Assembly (NCBI RefSeq): GCF_001570565.1
Contig: NZ_BBXE01000038.1
Span: 1 to 64,000, forward strand
Source: Herbidospora yilanensis
GTDB lineage: Bacteria; Actinomycetota; Actinomycetes; Streptosporangiales; Streptosporangiaceae
Direction of reading: 5' to 3'
DNA length: 64,000 nt
The translations under genes and the position numbers were made by a program. This document shows, in pieces, positions 41,687-50,788 of this stretch; position 1 is the stretch's first letter; each line of letters starts with the position of its first letter. The notes under the pieces were generated by a model that saw only the letters and a program-made list of their open reading frames with translations, ran no database searches and had not been told where the DNA came from.

Positions 41687-44600
41687 GTGCGATTCGGTGA
41701 GAGCCACGTCGAGTTCGGCGTCCTCGGGCCGTTCGAGGTGCGTCACGCCGACGAGCCGGTCGACATCGGCGGCCCCCGGCGGCGGACGGTGCTGGCCCGC
41801 CTGGTGGCCGCCGCGGGCACCGTCGTCTCGACCGACACCCTGATCGACGACCTCTACTCCGGCGCGCCGCCGGTCAACGCGCTGGCGTCGATCCACGTGC
41901 AGGTGTCGAACCTGCGGCGGGCGATCGAGCCCCGGCGGGCCCCGCGTACGCCGCCTCGGCTGCTCGTCGCCCGGCGGCCGGGCTACATGCTGGCGACCTC
42001 CAACGTCGACGCGCTGCGGTTCGCCCGGCTCGTGGCCGAGTCGGCGCAGCTCCCGGCCGCCGAGGCGCTGGAGTCGCTCGACGAGGCACTGTCGATGTGG
42101 CGAGGCCGGCCCTACGGCGAGTTCGCCGAAGAGGTGTGGGCGATCGCCGAGGTGAACCGGCTGCAGGAGGTGCGGCTGACGGCGATCGAACGGCGTGCCC
42201 AGGCGCTGCTCGACCTGGGCCGGCCGCAGTCGCTGATCCCCGAGCTCGATGCCGAGATCGGCGACCATCCGCTGCGCGAGCGGTTGTGGTGGCTGCTGGC
42301 GCTGGCCCTCTACCGCACTGGACGGCAGGCCGACGCGCTGGCCGCGCTGCGCCGGGCTCGCCGGCTGCTGGACACCCAGCTCGGGCTCGACCCGGGGCCG
42401 GAGTTACGGGCGCTGGAGCAGGACATCCTCCGCCAGGCCGAGACACTCGCCCCGCCGTCTCCGGAGTCCGTCGCGGTGCCGGTCCCCCGGCGACCGCCCC
42501 GGGTCGCGCGCACGCATCTGATCGGACGCGAGCGGCAGCTGGCGACGCTGGTGTCGTTGCCCCTTCAGGCCGATCGGAACGGGGTCGTGGCCGCCGCCGT
42601 CAGCGGGGAGCCGGGCATCGGCAAGACGCGGCTGCTGCGGGCGTTCCGCGACGAGTGCGCCCAACTCGGGCACCTGGTGCTGTGGGGGCGGTGCCACGAG
42701 GGCGGGGGTGTTCCGCCCCTGTGGCCCTGGCTGCAGGTGCTGCGGGAGCTGGCGGTGACGGTGCCGCCGCCCGGGGAACTGGCCGGGCTGCTCGACGACC
42801 GGCCGCCGCCCGAGGGGACGCCGCGGCACCGCAACATGCACATCGCCCGATGGCTCATGGACGCGGCCGGGCGGCGGCCCCTGGTGATCGTCCTCGACGA
42901 CCTCCACTGGGCTGATTCGGCCACCCTCGAACTGCTCAGAGATGTCGCGGTGTGGTCCGGCGGGCGGGCCGGGCACGTGTCGCTCACCCTGGTCAGCGCG
43001 TTCCGTGACGTCGCCGCCGACCCGTTCCGGCTGTCGGTCGACGAGGTGCTGCACCAACTCGCCCGCTACGACCTGGTGCGGGTCCGGCTGACCGGACTGA
43101 CCACCGCGCAGGTGGGTGCGCTGGCCAGCGAGATGGGTGTCACCGTGCCCGACGCGCAGGTCGAGCGGCTGGCCGTGCGCAGCGGCGGCAACCCCTTCTT
43201 CGTGTGCGAGAGCGTGCGGCTGATCGCGCGGGGCGAAGGGCTCGACGGGGTGCCCGACGCCGTCGCCGACCTGATCCGGCAGCGCCTGGCCGGGCTCGGC
43301 GCCCGGACCGCCGACGTGCTACGGACGGCGGCCGTGGTCGGCCGTAACTTCGACCCGGCGCTGGTCGCCGAGGTCGGCGCCGAGGACGCCGCCGAGACCT
43401 ACGGCCGGCTCGACCGGGCTGCCGAGGCGGGGCTGTTGATCAGCGGGACCGGTGTGATGACGTTCGTCCACGACCTGGTCCGAGAGACCCTGCTGGGCGA
43501 CCTGCCACCGCTGCGCAAGGCGATGATCCACCGCGCGGTGATGACCGCCCTGGCGGTCCGGCCCGGCGCCGACGTCACCACCATCGCCCACCACGCCGTG
43601 CAGGCCGGCCCGGCCGCCTACCGCGAGACCGCCCACTGGGCCAGGGCCGCCGCCGACCAGGCCGGGCTGCGGCACGCCTACGAGGAGGCGGCCTCCTGGT
43701 GGGGGCATGCGGTCACCGCCCACGGCGCCGGCGACGGGGCGCTGGACGAACACGTCGAGCTGCTGCTCCGGCAGGTCCGCGCCCTGCTCCACGCGGGCGA
43801 CGCCATGAGCGCCCGGAGGGTCCGGGCCCAGGCGGTGCGGGTGGCCAACCGGTCGGGCGCCGGGCCGGGGCTGGTCGCGCGAGCGCTCACCGCGCTCGAC
43901 GCACCGGCCATGTGGGCGTTACGCAACCCGTACGAGTCGGTGGAAGGCTCGCTGGTGGAGCAGTTCGAGGCGACCCTGCGGGCGCTGCCGCGGCGCGAGG
44001 GCGCCGAACGGGCGCTGCTGCTCGGCGGGCTGGCCCAGGAGCTCTACGGCACCGGCGACGAACGCTGCGTCGCCCTGTCGGAGCAGGCCATCGCGACGGC
44101 CCGCCGCATCGGTGACCCCCGGCTGCTGCTGCGGATCCTCAACGCGCGCACCCTGTCGGTGCCGCAGGCGGACCGCGTCGAGGAGCTTCTCGGCATCGCC
44201 CGCGAGATCCGGTCTCTGGCGGCGGCGACCGGGTCGGCCCGGTTCGAGCTGCTCTCCCACCAGATGGACACGCACTACCTGCTGGAACTCGGCGACATCG
44301 AGGGCGCCGACCGGGCGGCGCGGCGCTGCGACGTGATACTCGACCACCTGCGACTGCCGTGGCCGAGATTCCAGCACACGATGTGGCGTGCCAACCGGCT
44401 GACCCTCGCGGGCGCCTACACCGACGCCGAGACCCTCTACGCCGAGGCCGAACGCCAGGGCCACCGCATCGGCATGTGGTACGGCGCCGCCGTGGCCGTC
44501 AACGGCCGCCTCATGCTGCGCTACCAGAGCGGCGCCATGGCCGAGGCGGGCCCGCTGATCGACGTGATCACCGGCATCCACCCCACCGTCGACCACGACG

Positions 44601-44896
44601 CCCGGATCCTCCAGTTCGTCGCTCAGGGACGAGCCGACGACGCGGCGGCCCTGGCCGCCCAAGGCTGGCCGACCCCACCACCCGACTGGTCGTGGTTGAC
44701 CATGACCTGCCTCCAAGGCGCCGCCCAGGCGGCCGTCGGCGACAAGGCGGCCTGCCGGGTGACACGCGAGAAGCTGCTGCCCTACTCGGGACGCATCTCG
44801 GGGGGCTCGGCGGTGGCCTGCATCGGCCCGGTCGACCATTTCCTGGACCTGCTGTCTGCGGCGCTCGGCCTGGTGCCTGACCGCGTCTGGTCCTGA
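41687..44896 (+). CDS. AfsR-like SARP regulator with ATPase and TPR region
   Basis: 1069 residues from GTG 41687, with AGGAGG 4 nt upstream. N-terminal winged helix and activation domain (VEFGVLGPFEVRHADEPVDIGGPRRRTVLARLVAAAGTVVS), then AAA ATPase with Walker A VSGEPGIGKTRLLRAF and Walker B LVIVLDDLHWAD, and a long helical repeat region to the end. Two TTA codons (42404 and 43919) predict bldA dependence. The next gene is the diiron oxidase operon, in front of which lie four phased TAAG repeats that fit SARP operator architecture. Confidence 0.92.
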   Translation: MRFGESHVEFGVLGPFEVRHADEPVDIGGPRRRTVLARLVAAAGTVVSTDTLIDDLYSGAPPVNALASIHVQVSNLRRAIEPRRAPRTPPRLLVARRPGYMLATSNVDALRFARLVAESAQLPAAEALESLDEALSMWRGRPYGEFAEEVWAIAEVNRLQEVRLTAIERRAQALLDLGRPQSLIPELDAEIGDHPLRERLWWLLALALYRTGRQADALAALRRARRLLDTQLGLDPGPELRALEQDILRQAETLAPPSPESVAVPVPRRPPRVARTHLIGRERQLATLVSLPLQADRNGVVAAAVSGEPGIGKTRLLRAFRDECAQLGHLVLWGRCHEGGGVPPLWPWLQVLRELAVTVPPPGELAGLLDDRPPPEGTPRHRNMHIARWLMDAAGRRPLVIVLDDLHWADSATLELLRDVAVWSGGRAGHVSLTLVSAFRDVAADPFRLSVDEVLHQLARYDLVRVRLTGLTTAQVGALASEMGVTVPDAQVERLAVRSGGNPFFVCESVRLIARGEGLDGVPDAVADLIRQRLAGLGARTADVLRTAAVVGRNFDPALVAEVGAEDAAETYGRLDRAAEAGLLISGTGVMTFVHDLVRETLLGDLPPLRKAMIHRAVMTALAVRPGADVTTIAHHAVQAGPAAYRETAHWARAAADQAGLRHAYEEAASWWGHAVTAHGAGDGALDEHVELLLRQVRALLHAGDAMSARRVRAQAVRVANRSGAGPGLVARALTALDAPAMWALRNPYESVEGSLVEQFEATLRALPRREGAERALLLGGLAQELYGTGDERCVALSEQAIATARRIGDPRLLLRILNARTLSVPQADRVEELLGIAREIRSLAAATGSARFELLSHQMDTHYLLELGDIEGADRAARRCDVILDHLRLPWPRFQHTMWRANRLTLAGAYTDAETLYAEAERQGHRIGMWYGAAVAVNGRLMLRYQSGAMAEAGPLIDVITGIHPTVDHDARILQFVAQGRADDAAALAAQGWPTPPPDWSWLTMTCLQGAAQAAVGDKAACRVTREKLLPYSGRISGGSAVACIGPVDHFLDLLSAALGLVPDRVWS

Positions 44897-45253
44897 CGCC
44901 TCCCACCGGCGGATTCCAACGCCGTCCGCATGCCCGCATCGCATCCCGTCGTGACGCCGTGGGCGGCCGGCGTCCACGACCCGTTCGTTCCCGCGACTGC
45001 CGACGGCAGCGGGCCGGCGGGCCGAAACGAAGCTTCTGCCCTGTCGACGTGACCGAAACGTACCTTCGCCGCCGGCCCCAGCAGGCGTTTCCCGCCGAAC
45101 CCGACCGGTTTCGGTCCGTCATTTAGAGCCGTAACTCGCCGTTCCCTTTCCTGCCGTCTCCATCGTAAGCAGCCCATAAGACCGGCTAAGAGGCCGATAA
45201 GCGCCCCCCGCTTGACTTCTTGGCGGACCGGTTTCCCCACAGAGGAGATTCTC
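44897..45253 (+). promoter_or_regulatory. 357-nt promoter region with four phased direct repeats
   Basis: No gene in this stretch. TAAG occurs at 45166, 45177, 45187 and 45198, spaced 11, 10 and 11 nt, with partly conserved flanks (GCCC-A, GG-C, GCCGA before TAAG). Repeats on one helical face match how SARP/AfsR proteins bind. TTGACT follows at 45212. The operon's first start codon is GTG 45254 with AGAGGAG at 45241. Confidence 0.6.
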
Positions 45254-45994
45254 GTGAGCAGCAAGCTGAACGAATACGAAGCGGCACTCCAGGAAAGCCG
45301 CGAGCAGTTCCGGACCGACCCCGTCGTCTTTCCGCTTTTCGCCCCCGACGTCGACGACCGCCTCTTCGCCCGCTGGATGCTGCGCTGGAGCGCGCACGGC
45401 ATCCACATGACCCACGATGTCGAGCGCTGGATCGCCGGCGCCGGCGAGGCCTGCGGGAACCTCGGCATGGACAAGCTCGCCAAGGCCCTCAAGGCGCACT
45501 CGCGCGCCGAGGCCGGGCACGACACCATGATGGTCGACGACGTCATCGCGATCAGCGACTGGTGGCTGCGCACCTACGGCGAGCCGGTCGACGGCGAGGG
45601 CCTGCTGGCGGCCCCGGCGCTGGCCAGTGCCGGGTTCTACGCCCGCCTCCACGAACAGGTCATCACCGGCCCGACGCCGTTCGCGCAGCTCGCGATCGAG
45701 TACGAGATCGAGCGCCTGTCCGTCACCATCGGCCCGGACCTGATGACCACCTGCGAGCGGGTCTTCGGCGCGAACACCTCCTGCTACAGCTTCCTGGCCG
45801 AGCACGTCGAACTCGACGCCGGTCACACCGCCTTCAACCAGCGCCAGCTCGGCGGCATCCTCGACGAGCGGCCGGAAGAGCTGACCACCATGGTCGAGAC
45901 CGGCAGAGCCGCGCTCGCCAGCTACGCCGCCTTCATGGCCGAGTGCGCCCAGCTCGCCAAGGGCGACCTGGAACCGGAGCCGGTCCCGGCATGA
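45254..45994 (+). CDS. haem-oxygenase-like diiron oxidase/oxygenase (HDO superfamily)
   Basis: 246 residues, all helical. The diiron ligand pattern of the HDO group is visible: E86-A-G-H89 (ExxH), a glutamate in IEYEIERL (149-153) and H184-x3-D188-x2-H191. This 3-His/3-carboxylate set is known from UndA (alkene-forming), SznF (N-nitrosation) and BesC-type enzymes, which activate O2 for decarboxylation, N-oxygenation or C-C cleavage. No partner domain is fused. The stop overlaps the GNAT start (ATGA). The substrate is unknown; a small amino or fatty acid is likely by family. GTG start preceded by AGAGGAG. Confidence 0.82.
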   Translation: MSSKLNEYEAALQESREQFRTDPVVFPLFAPDVDDRLFARWMLRWSAHGIHMTHDVERWIAGAGEACGNLGMDKLAKALKAHSRAEAGHDTMMVDDVIAISDWWLRTYGEPVDGEGLLAAPALASAGFYARLHEQVITGPTPFAQLAIEYEIERLSVTIGPDLMTTCERVFGANTSCYSFLAEHVELDAGHTAFNQRQLGGILDERPEELTTMVETGRAALASYAAFMAECAQLAKGDLEPEPVPA

Positions 45995-46671
45995 ACACCC
46001 TGGTCACCACGGGCCGGCTGGAGATGCTCGTGCGCTTCCACCCCGAGGACCTGCCGCCGGCGCCGTGGCTGGAGGACCTGCGGAGGTTGCGCGCCGAGGT
46101 CTTCTACGAGGACGGCCGGCGTCCGGACTTCCGCCGGAACGGGGTGTACGAGGACTCCTCGCCCCTCGACCTCGGCTCCTTCCACCTGTCCGTCCACCCG
46201 GCAGGTGAAGACCGGGTCGTCGCCTGCGCCCGGGTGTCGCCCGGTTCCCGATCCTCGCTGTTCCAGTCGAGGGAGCACCTGGGCGGCCCGGCCTTCGACG
46301 GGCTGCTGGCCTCTCTCGGCACCGCCCCGGCCGACACCGCCGAGGCCGGACGGCTCGTGATCGCCCGCAAACACCGGGGCCGCGGCCTCGGCGGGCACCT
46401 CCTCGCCTCCGTCCCCGCCGTCGGCGAGGCGATCGGAGCCTCCCTCATGTTCTGTACGACCGGCACCGTCGACGGCCAGGACCGGCTCTACGCCCACTAC
46501 GGGTGGCGCGCCTGCCCCGGCACCGACGGTTTCGACCCCCATTACCGGGACGTCGTCCTCGTCATGTCGAACGACCTCGGCCCGATGAGGCGCAGCGAAG
46601 CCGTCCGGGCGAAGGTACGGCGCCAGCTCGGCGACCTGCCGAGGACCGGGTCCGCCCGCCTGGCGATCTGA
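45991..46671 (+). CDS. GNAT-family acyltransferase
   Basis: 226 residues. The acyl-CoA/ACP-binding core is AGRLVIARKHRGRGLGGHLLASVP (R/Q-x-x-G-x-G/A type), followed by YAHYGWRACPGTD. The N-terminal ~60 residues and the overall size resemble autoinducer-synthase-like GNATs rather than small acetyltransferases. Translationally coupled to the diiron oxidase, so it probably acylates the same small molecule or its oxidised product. Confidence 0.8.
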   Translation: MNTLVTTGRLEMLVRFHPEDLPPAPWLEDLRRLRAEVFYEDGRRPDFRRNGVYEDSSPLDLGSFHLSVHPAGEDRVVACARVSPGSRSSLFQSREHLGGPAFDGLLASLGTAPADTAEAGRLVIARKHRGRGLGGHLLASVPAVGEAIGASLMFCTTGTVDGQDRLYAHYGWRACPGTDGFDPHYRDVVLVMSNDLGPMRRSEAVRAKVRRQLGDLPRTGSARLAI

Positions 46672-46699
46672 CCGACCCACCGACGAGACATGGAGCAAC

Positions 46700-47890
46700 G
46701 TGGTTTTCACTCCGGAGTTCTTCCAGAACCCCTATCCGACCTACGCCCACCTTCGCCGGAACGACCCCGTCGCGAGGACCACGATCCCCTTCACCGACGT
46801 GGACGTGTGGCTGGTCAGCCGGTTCGAGGACGTCCGTGCGGCGTTCGCCGACAACCGGCTGAGCAGTGACTACTCCAACGCACCGGCCCACTTCCACGCC
46901 GCGCACCTGGCGTTCGGCGGGGACACCGTCGGGGCCCGGACGATGCTCAACCTGGACGCGCCCGACCACACGCGGGTCAGGAAGCTGGCGGCGGCCACCT
47001 TCACGGAGCGGCGGGTCGCCCAGTGGCAGGAGACGATCGCCGGGATCGTCGACGGCCTGCTGGACGCCGTGCCGGCCAAGGAACCGGTCGACGTGCTCGA
47101 CGCCATCGCGGCGCCCCTGTCGGTGCGGATGATCTGCACCGTCCTGGGCACGCCGCCGGCCGACAGCGTGCGGCTCCGTGCGTGGGGCGACGCGATCTTC
47201 ACCGCGGACCCGGGACAGCGCCACCTCATCCCGCAGGCGCTGGACGGGCTGATCGGCTACTCGGCCGACCTGATCGCGGCGAAACGCAGGGCACCCGCCG
47301 ACGACCTGCTGACCGAGCTCATCGAGGCGAGCGGCGCCCCCGGCCTGCTGACCGGGAACGAGCTGCTGGCCACGGTCACCGGCCTGGTCGTCGCCGGGTA
47401 CGAGTCGACCATCGCCATGGTGGGCGACCTGTTCCTGGCCCTGATCGACCACCCCGACCAGCTCGCCCTGCTCCGGCAGGACCCGTCCCTGGCCGACGCC
47501 GCGATCGAGGTGGTGCTCCGGTACGACGGCCCGCAGGCGTCGTCGTTCTGGCGCTTCGCCACCGAGGGCCTGGAACTCGCCGGGACGCCGATCGCGGCCC
47601 AGGACGTCGTGGTCCTGCTCGTCGGTTCGGCCCACCGCGACCCGGCGCGCTACCCCGACCCCGACACCTTCCACATCCTCCGGGAGGACAAGAAGCACCT
47701 GGCGTTCGGGCACGGCATCCACCGCTGCCTGGGCTCCCAGCTCGCCCGCCGCAACACCCGAACGCTGCTCACCAGGACCCTTGAGCGGTTCTCCTCGTGG
47801 TCGCTGGCGATCCCGCGTGAGTCGGTGTCCTACAAGCCCAATCTGATCGTGCGCGGACCGGCGGCGCTCCCGGTCACATTCGACCACTGA
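46700..47890 (+). CDS. cytochrome P450 with altered ExxR motif
   Basis: 396 residues, soluble bacterial class. The I-helix reads AGYEST (about residue 232), and the haem loop FGHGIHRCLGSQLARR has Cys343. The K-helix is A-I-E270-V271-V-L-R: the conserved glutamate of ExxR is replaced by Val271, while the arginine and the preceding Glu remain. Such loss is rare (known in the CYP157 family). No ferredoxin gene adjoins. GTG start; 28 nt after the GNAT gene, so the third gene of the operon. Confidence 0.9.
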   Translation: MVFTPEFFQNPYPTYAHLRRNDPVARTTIPFTDVDVWLVSRFEDVRAAFADNRLSSDYSNAPAHFHAAHLAFGGDTVGARTMLNLDAPDHTRVRKLAAATFTERRVAQWQETIAGIVDGLLDAVPAKEPVDVLDAIAAPLSVRMICTVLGTPPADSVRLRAWGDAIFTADPGQRHLIPQALDGLIGYSADLIAAKRRAPADDLLTELIEASGAPGLLTGNELLATVTGLVVAGYESTIAMVGDLFLALIDHPDQLALLRQDPSLADAAIEVVLRYDGPQASSFWRFATEGLELAGTPIAAQDVVVLLVGSAHRDPARYPDPDTFHILREDKKHLAFGHGIHRCLGSQLARRNTRTLLTRTLERFSSWSLAIPRESVSYKPNLIVRGPAALPVTFDH

Positions 47891-47905
47891 CCTGCCCGCA
47901 CTTCC

Positions 47906-47952
47906 GGCCCGCGGTGCCCTCCCCCCCGCGCCGCGGGCCTCTCTCCGGAGAG
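47906..47952 (+). terminator. terminator after the P450 operon
   Basis: GGCCCGCGG (47906-47914) pairs with CCGCGGGCC (47931-47939), and directly behind it CTCTCCGGAGAG (47941-47952) forms a second small palindrome. Located 15 nt after the P450 stop. Confidence 0.65.
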
Positions 47953-47966
47953 GCCCGATCCGGCGG

Positions 47967-47989
47967 GAACCTGCGACCCTTGACCCCCA
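47967..47989 (-). repeat. fragment of tRNA-Pro (candidate attachment-site scar)
   Basis: 23 nt beginning GAACCTGCGACCC match 49912-49935, part of the intact tRNA-Pro gene, in the same orientation with a single missing C. It covers the T-arm, variable-loop and anticodon-loop side. The two copies bracket about 1.9 kb that contains a broken STAND/TPR gene. Such tRNA-derived direct repeats are left by site-specific integration of mobile elements. Confidence 0.55.
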
Positions 47990-48048
47990 CCCTGTCCGGG
48001 ACGGTCTGAGGGAGTCGAACGGAGCACTCCGATATCGGAGAATGCCTG

Positions 48049-49711
48049 GTGATGCAGACTCATGATCTTCGTCCGGAACTGCCTCGCCACCCCGTCCCCC
48101 ACTTCACGGGCCGGGAGGAGGCCTTGGCGGAACTGCGCGCGGGCCCACCGGTCCAGGTGGTGGCGGGGCCCGGCGGGATGGGCAAGACCGAGCTCCTGCT
48201 CCAGTACGTCGACCGGTTCGGCGCCGACCACAGTCTCGTGTGGTGGATCGACGGCGCGGGGGCCGTGCGGATCGAGGAGGGCCTGGCCGACCTGGGCCGC
48301 GCCCTGCTGGCCGCGCCGACCCTGGAGATCGCCGTCCCGTGGGCGCTGGAGTGGCTGCGGACCCACCCGGGCTGGCTGCTGGTCTTCGACGACGTGTGGG
48401 ACGTCGCGCACGTCCTGGACCACGTCGAAGGACTGCACGGCGGACGCGTTGTGATCACCACCGCCTTCGACCCCGGCGGCCTGGCCGCCGTGCCGCTGGG
48501 CCCGCTGCCCGTCGACCGGCTGGGCGGGAACCCGCTGGCCCTCGCCCTCATGGACGGCCTGCCCGAGCCGGAATCGGTGCCCGATGACGGCGACCCGGTG
48601 AAAACGGTGCTGCGGCTCGTCGTCGGCCGGATCGAAGGGCTCGACCCCTTCGCCGGGCGGCTCTTCGAGACGCTGGCGCTGCTCGGCCGCGAGACGGTGC
48701 CGCGTGAGCTCCTGCCCGCCACGCCGGAGATCGACGCGGGGCTGCGGCTGCTGGCGGGGCACCGGCTGATCAGCCTGCACGACGGGCTGATCGGCGTACA
48801 CGAGGAGATCCAGCTCTTCGTGGCTGCCGAGGTCGGCGCCGAACGTCGGTTCCGGGCCTTCGAGGAGGCAGTGTCGTGGATCGGGGCGCTGCTGCCGGAG
48901 GACCCCCTGGTGCCCCTGTCGTGGCCGGCCCATCGGCGGATCATGCCACTCGCCCGTAAGGTGCTGCCGGTCACCTCCCGGACGTGGGAGCTCAACAAAC
49001 GGCTCGTCGACCGGGAGGGCGCGGCCGCAGTGGTGGCCCGGCGCGAGATCGTGCGCCGCAGCGTGGCACGGAGCGGATGACCCCGAGACCTTGAGATCCC
49101 GGCACAGCCTGGCGCTGTGGACGGGCATGGCCGGTGACGCGGTCGCCGCCAGGGAACAGTTGAACGGGCTGGTGGCCGTCTGCGAGCGCATCCTCGGCCC
49201 CTACGACCCGCTGACCCTCACGGCCCGGCACGAGCCGGCCCACTGGACCGAGAACGCGGGCGACGCCGCCCAGGCCCTCGACCTGTACACGTGGCTGCTG
49301 GAGGACCGGCGGCAGATCCTCGGCCCCGACCATGTCAAAACACTGACGACCTGGTTCGAGACGGCCCGCGTGACCGGGGTGGTGGGCGACCACGCCGGCG
49401 CCCGCGACCAGTTCGGCCTGCTGCTGGCCGCACAGGAACGCGTCCAGGGCGCCGAGCACCCCGGGACGTTGCGCACCCGCCGCGCGTTCGCCGTCTGGAC
49501 CGGGCTGGCGGGCGATCCGGTCGCCGCAAGGGACCTGCTTGCCGCCCTGCTGCCGGTCTAAAAGCGGGTGCTGGGCGCCGGAGACCCCCACGTGACCGCC
49601 ACCCGGGAAGCGCTGGAGACCTGGTCCGAGCAAGCACTCGCCTCGGGTGACCGGAACCCCGAGTCACCCGCACGTGGTGGACAGGGCCGCGGTCCGACGA
49701 TCAGTACATGA
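48049..49711 (+). pseudogene. STAND (NB-ARC) ATPase with TPR repeats, broken
   Basis: The first frame (GTG 48049 or ATG 48052 to TGA 49080, 343 codons) has an NB-ARC start: Walker A AGPGGMGKTELLL and WLLVFDDVWD. The segment around GPLPVDRLGGNPLALAL appears shortened. Homology continues past the stop in the next frame (GADDPETLRSRHSLALWTGMAGD), with several TPR units, so a one-base frameshift lies near 49070. That frame is cut by an in-frame TAA at 49559-49561, after which KRVLGAGDPHVTATREALE continues the repeat to a TGA at 49711. Two independent lesions mean a decayed regulator or signalling ATPase. Confidence 0.8.
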
Positions 49712-49894
49712 AGCCCAGACACCTCATCGTCGCCACCGCGGCGGTGTCGGCGAATTAGATTGGAGGACACCGGCGCCCTGGCCGGCCATGGACGTACGCA
49801 GGTGACCGAGATCGTCTACCGACGCGAGATCTTCAAGAAGCGGGAAAGGGGCTCCGGATAATCTCCGAAACCCCTTGCGACCAGACAAAACTGG
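49712..49894. other. gene-poor stretch with coding remnants before tRNA-Pro
   Basis: A 16-codon start (ATG 49709, KPRHLIVATAAVSAN then TAG) looks like a signal peptide whose gene is lost. Further on, an open stretch (GRTQVTEIVYRREIFKKRE) ends at TAA 49859. AAGGGG (49846-49851) and CCCCTT (49871-49876) are inverted repeats, and GACCAG-ACAAAA-CTGGTC (49879-49896) forms a hairpin reaching the tRNA 3' end, a likely terminator for the minus-strand tRNA. Confidence 0.45.
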
Positions 49895-49968
<74 letters not shown>

Positions 49969-50051
49969 TTCACTGCTTCGTGCCCCTCAGGCACGGAACA
50001 ACCTTAGCGCAGATTCGCGCCCCGCGTGCACCGACGCGTAGTGTGGCGATC

Positions 50052-50468
50052 ATGGGAAGGCGCCCGCAGGTCGATCACGAGGAACTGGCGAGGCTCTCCG
50101 CCAGGGGCTGGTCCAACGCCGACCTGGCGGCCCACTTCGGCGTCACCGAGTCGGGCATCCTCCAGGCCAAGCGCTCGGCGGGCCTGTCGAAGCCCATGAC
50201 CGACCACTCGGCCGCCATCCCCTGGAAGCTCGCCAGGCCCCACTCCCAGTCCGGCCCGGCCACCAACCTGCGGAATCTCTCGGCCGCCGCCCAGGGCAAG
50301 CCCGTACCGAAAGAGAAGATCAACACAGCTCTCCGGTGGGCGACGAGGCTGGTCGAGAACGGCCTCGACATCGCCTACGACCCGGAGCGGGGGTTCCACG
50401 AGGTCGAGGCGTCAGCGGCCTCGCACATCGCGCAGGTTCTCAGGTCGGCTCGGGAGAAGCTCGGCTAA
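50052..50468 (+). CDS. helix-turn-helix DNA-binding protein, function unknown
   Basis: 138 residues. The N-terminal part is an HTH: HEELARLSARGWSNADLAAHFGVTESGILQAKRSAGL. The C-terminal ~70 residues are not recognised. No good Shine-Dalgarno precedes ATG 50052, so translation may be leaderless. Located right beside the tRNA-Pro integration site, which fits small phage/plasmid-derived regulators, but it could be a chromosomal gene. Its stop overlaps the next convergent gene. Confidence 0.7.
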   Translation: MGRRPQVDHEELARLSARGWSNADLAAHFGVTESGILQAKRSAGLSKPMTDHSAAIPWKLARPHSQSGPATNLRNLSAAAQGKPVPKEKINTALRWATRLVENGLDIAYDPERGFHEVEASAASHIAQVLRSAREKLG

Positions 50469-50695
50469 AGGGTCTCGTCCCGCATGTCGACCGTGTTCAC
50501 CAGGTCGTCCTCGACCACCTGATCCGTTGAGCGCCGCCGCCGGGCGAGCAGTGTGGTCACCACACCGCTGATCACGCCGACGCACATCATGATCCAGCCG
50601 ATGGCCTGGAGGTCGAAGCCGGGCGCCTCCCATTTCACCGCGAACGCCAGCACCGCCCCTACCACCACGAAAGCCAAACTGGCTCCAAATCCCAT
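50465..50695 (-). CDS. small membrane protein (DUF6458-like)
   Basis: 76 residues with two membrane helices: MGFGASLAFVVVGAVLAFAV, then LQAIGWIMMCVGVISGVVTTLLARRRR. The pattern (GxxLxxxxxGAxLAFAV...DLxxIGWIxMxxG) matches the small actinobacterial DUF6458 proteins. Start at ATG 50695 fits the family; ATG 50722 would add nine residues. Function unknown. Confidence 0.8.
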   Translation of the reverse strand: MGFGASLAFVVVGAVLAFAVKWEAPGFDLQAIGWIMMCVGVISGVVTTLLARRRRSTDQVVEDDLVNTVDMRDETL

Positions 50696-50788
50696 AAGGA
50701 CGCCGCCTACCCGGCAATTCATGGGTTACGCCCTCATTTCACGGGCAGTCCGGAGTGTCGAAGACAAAGCAGACAGCCGGAGGCAGAC

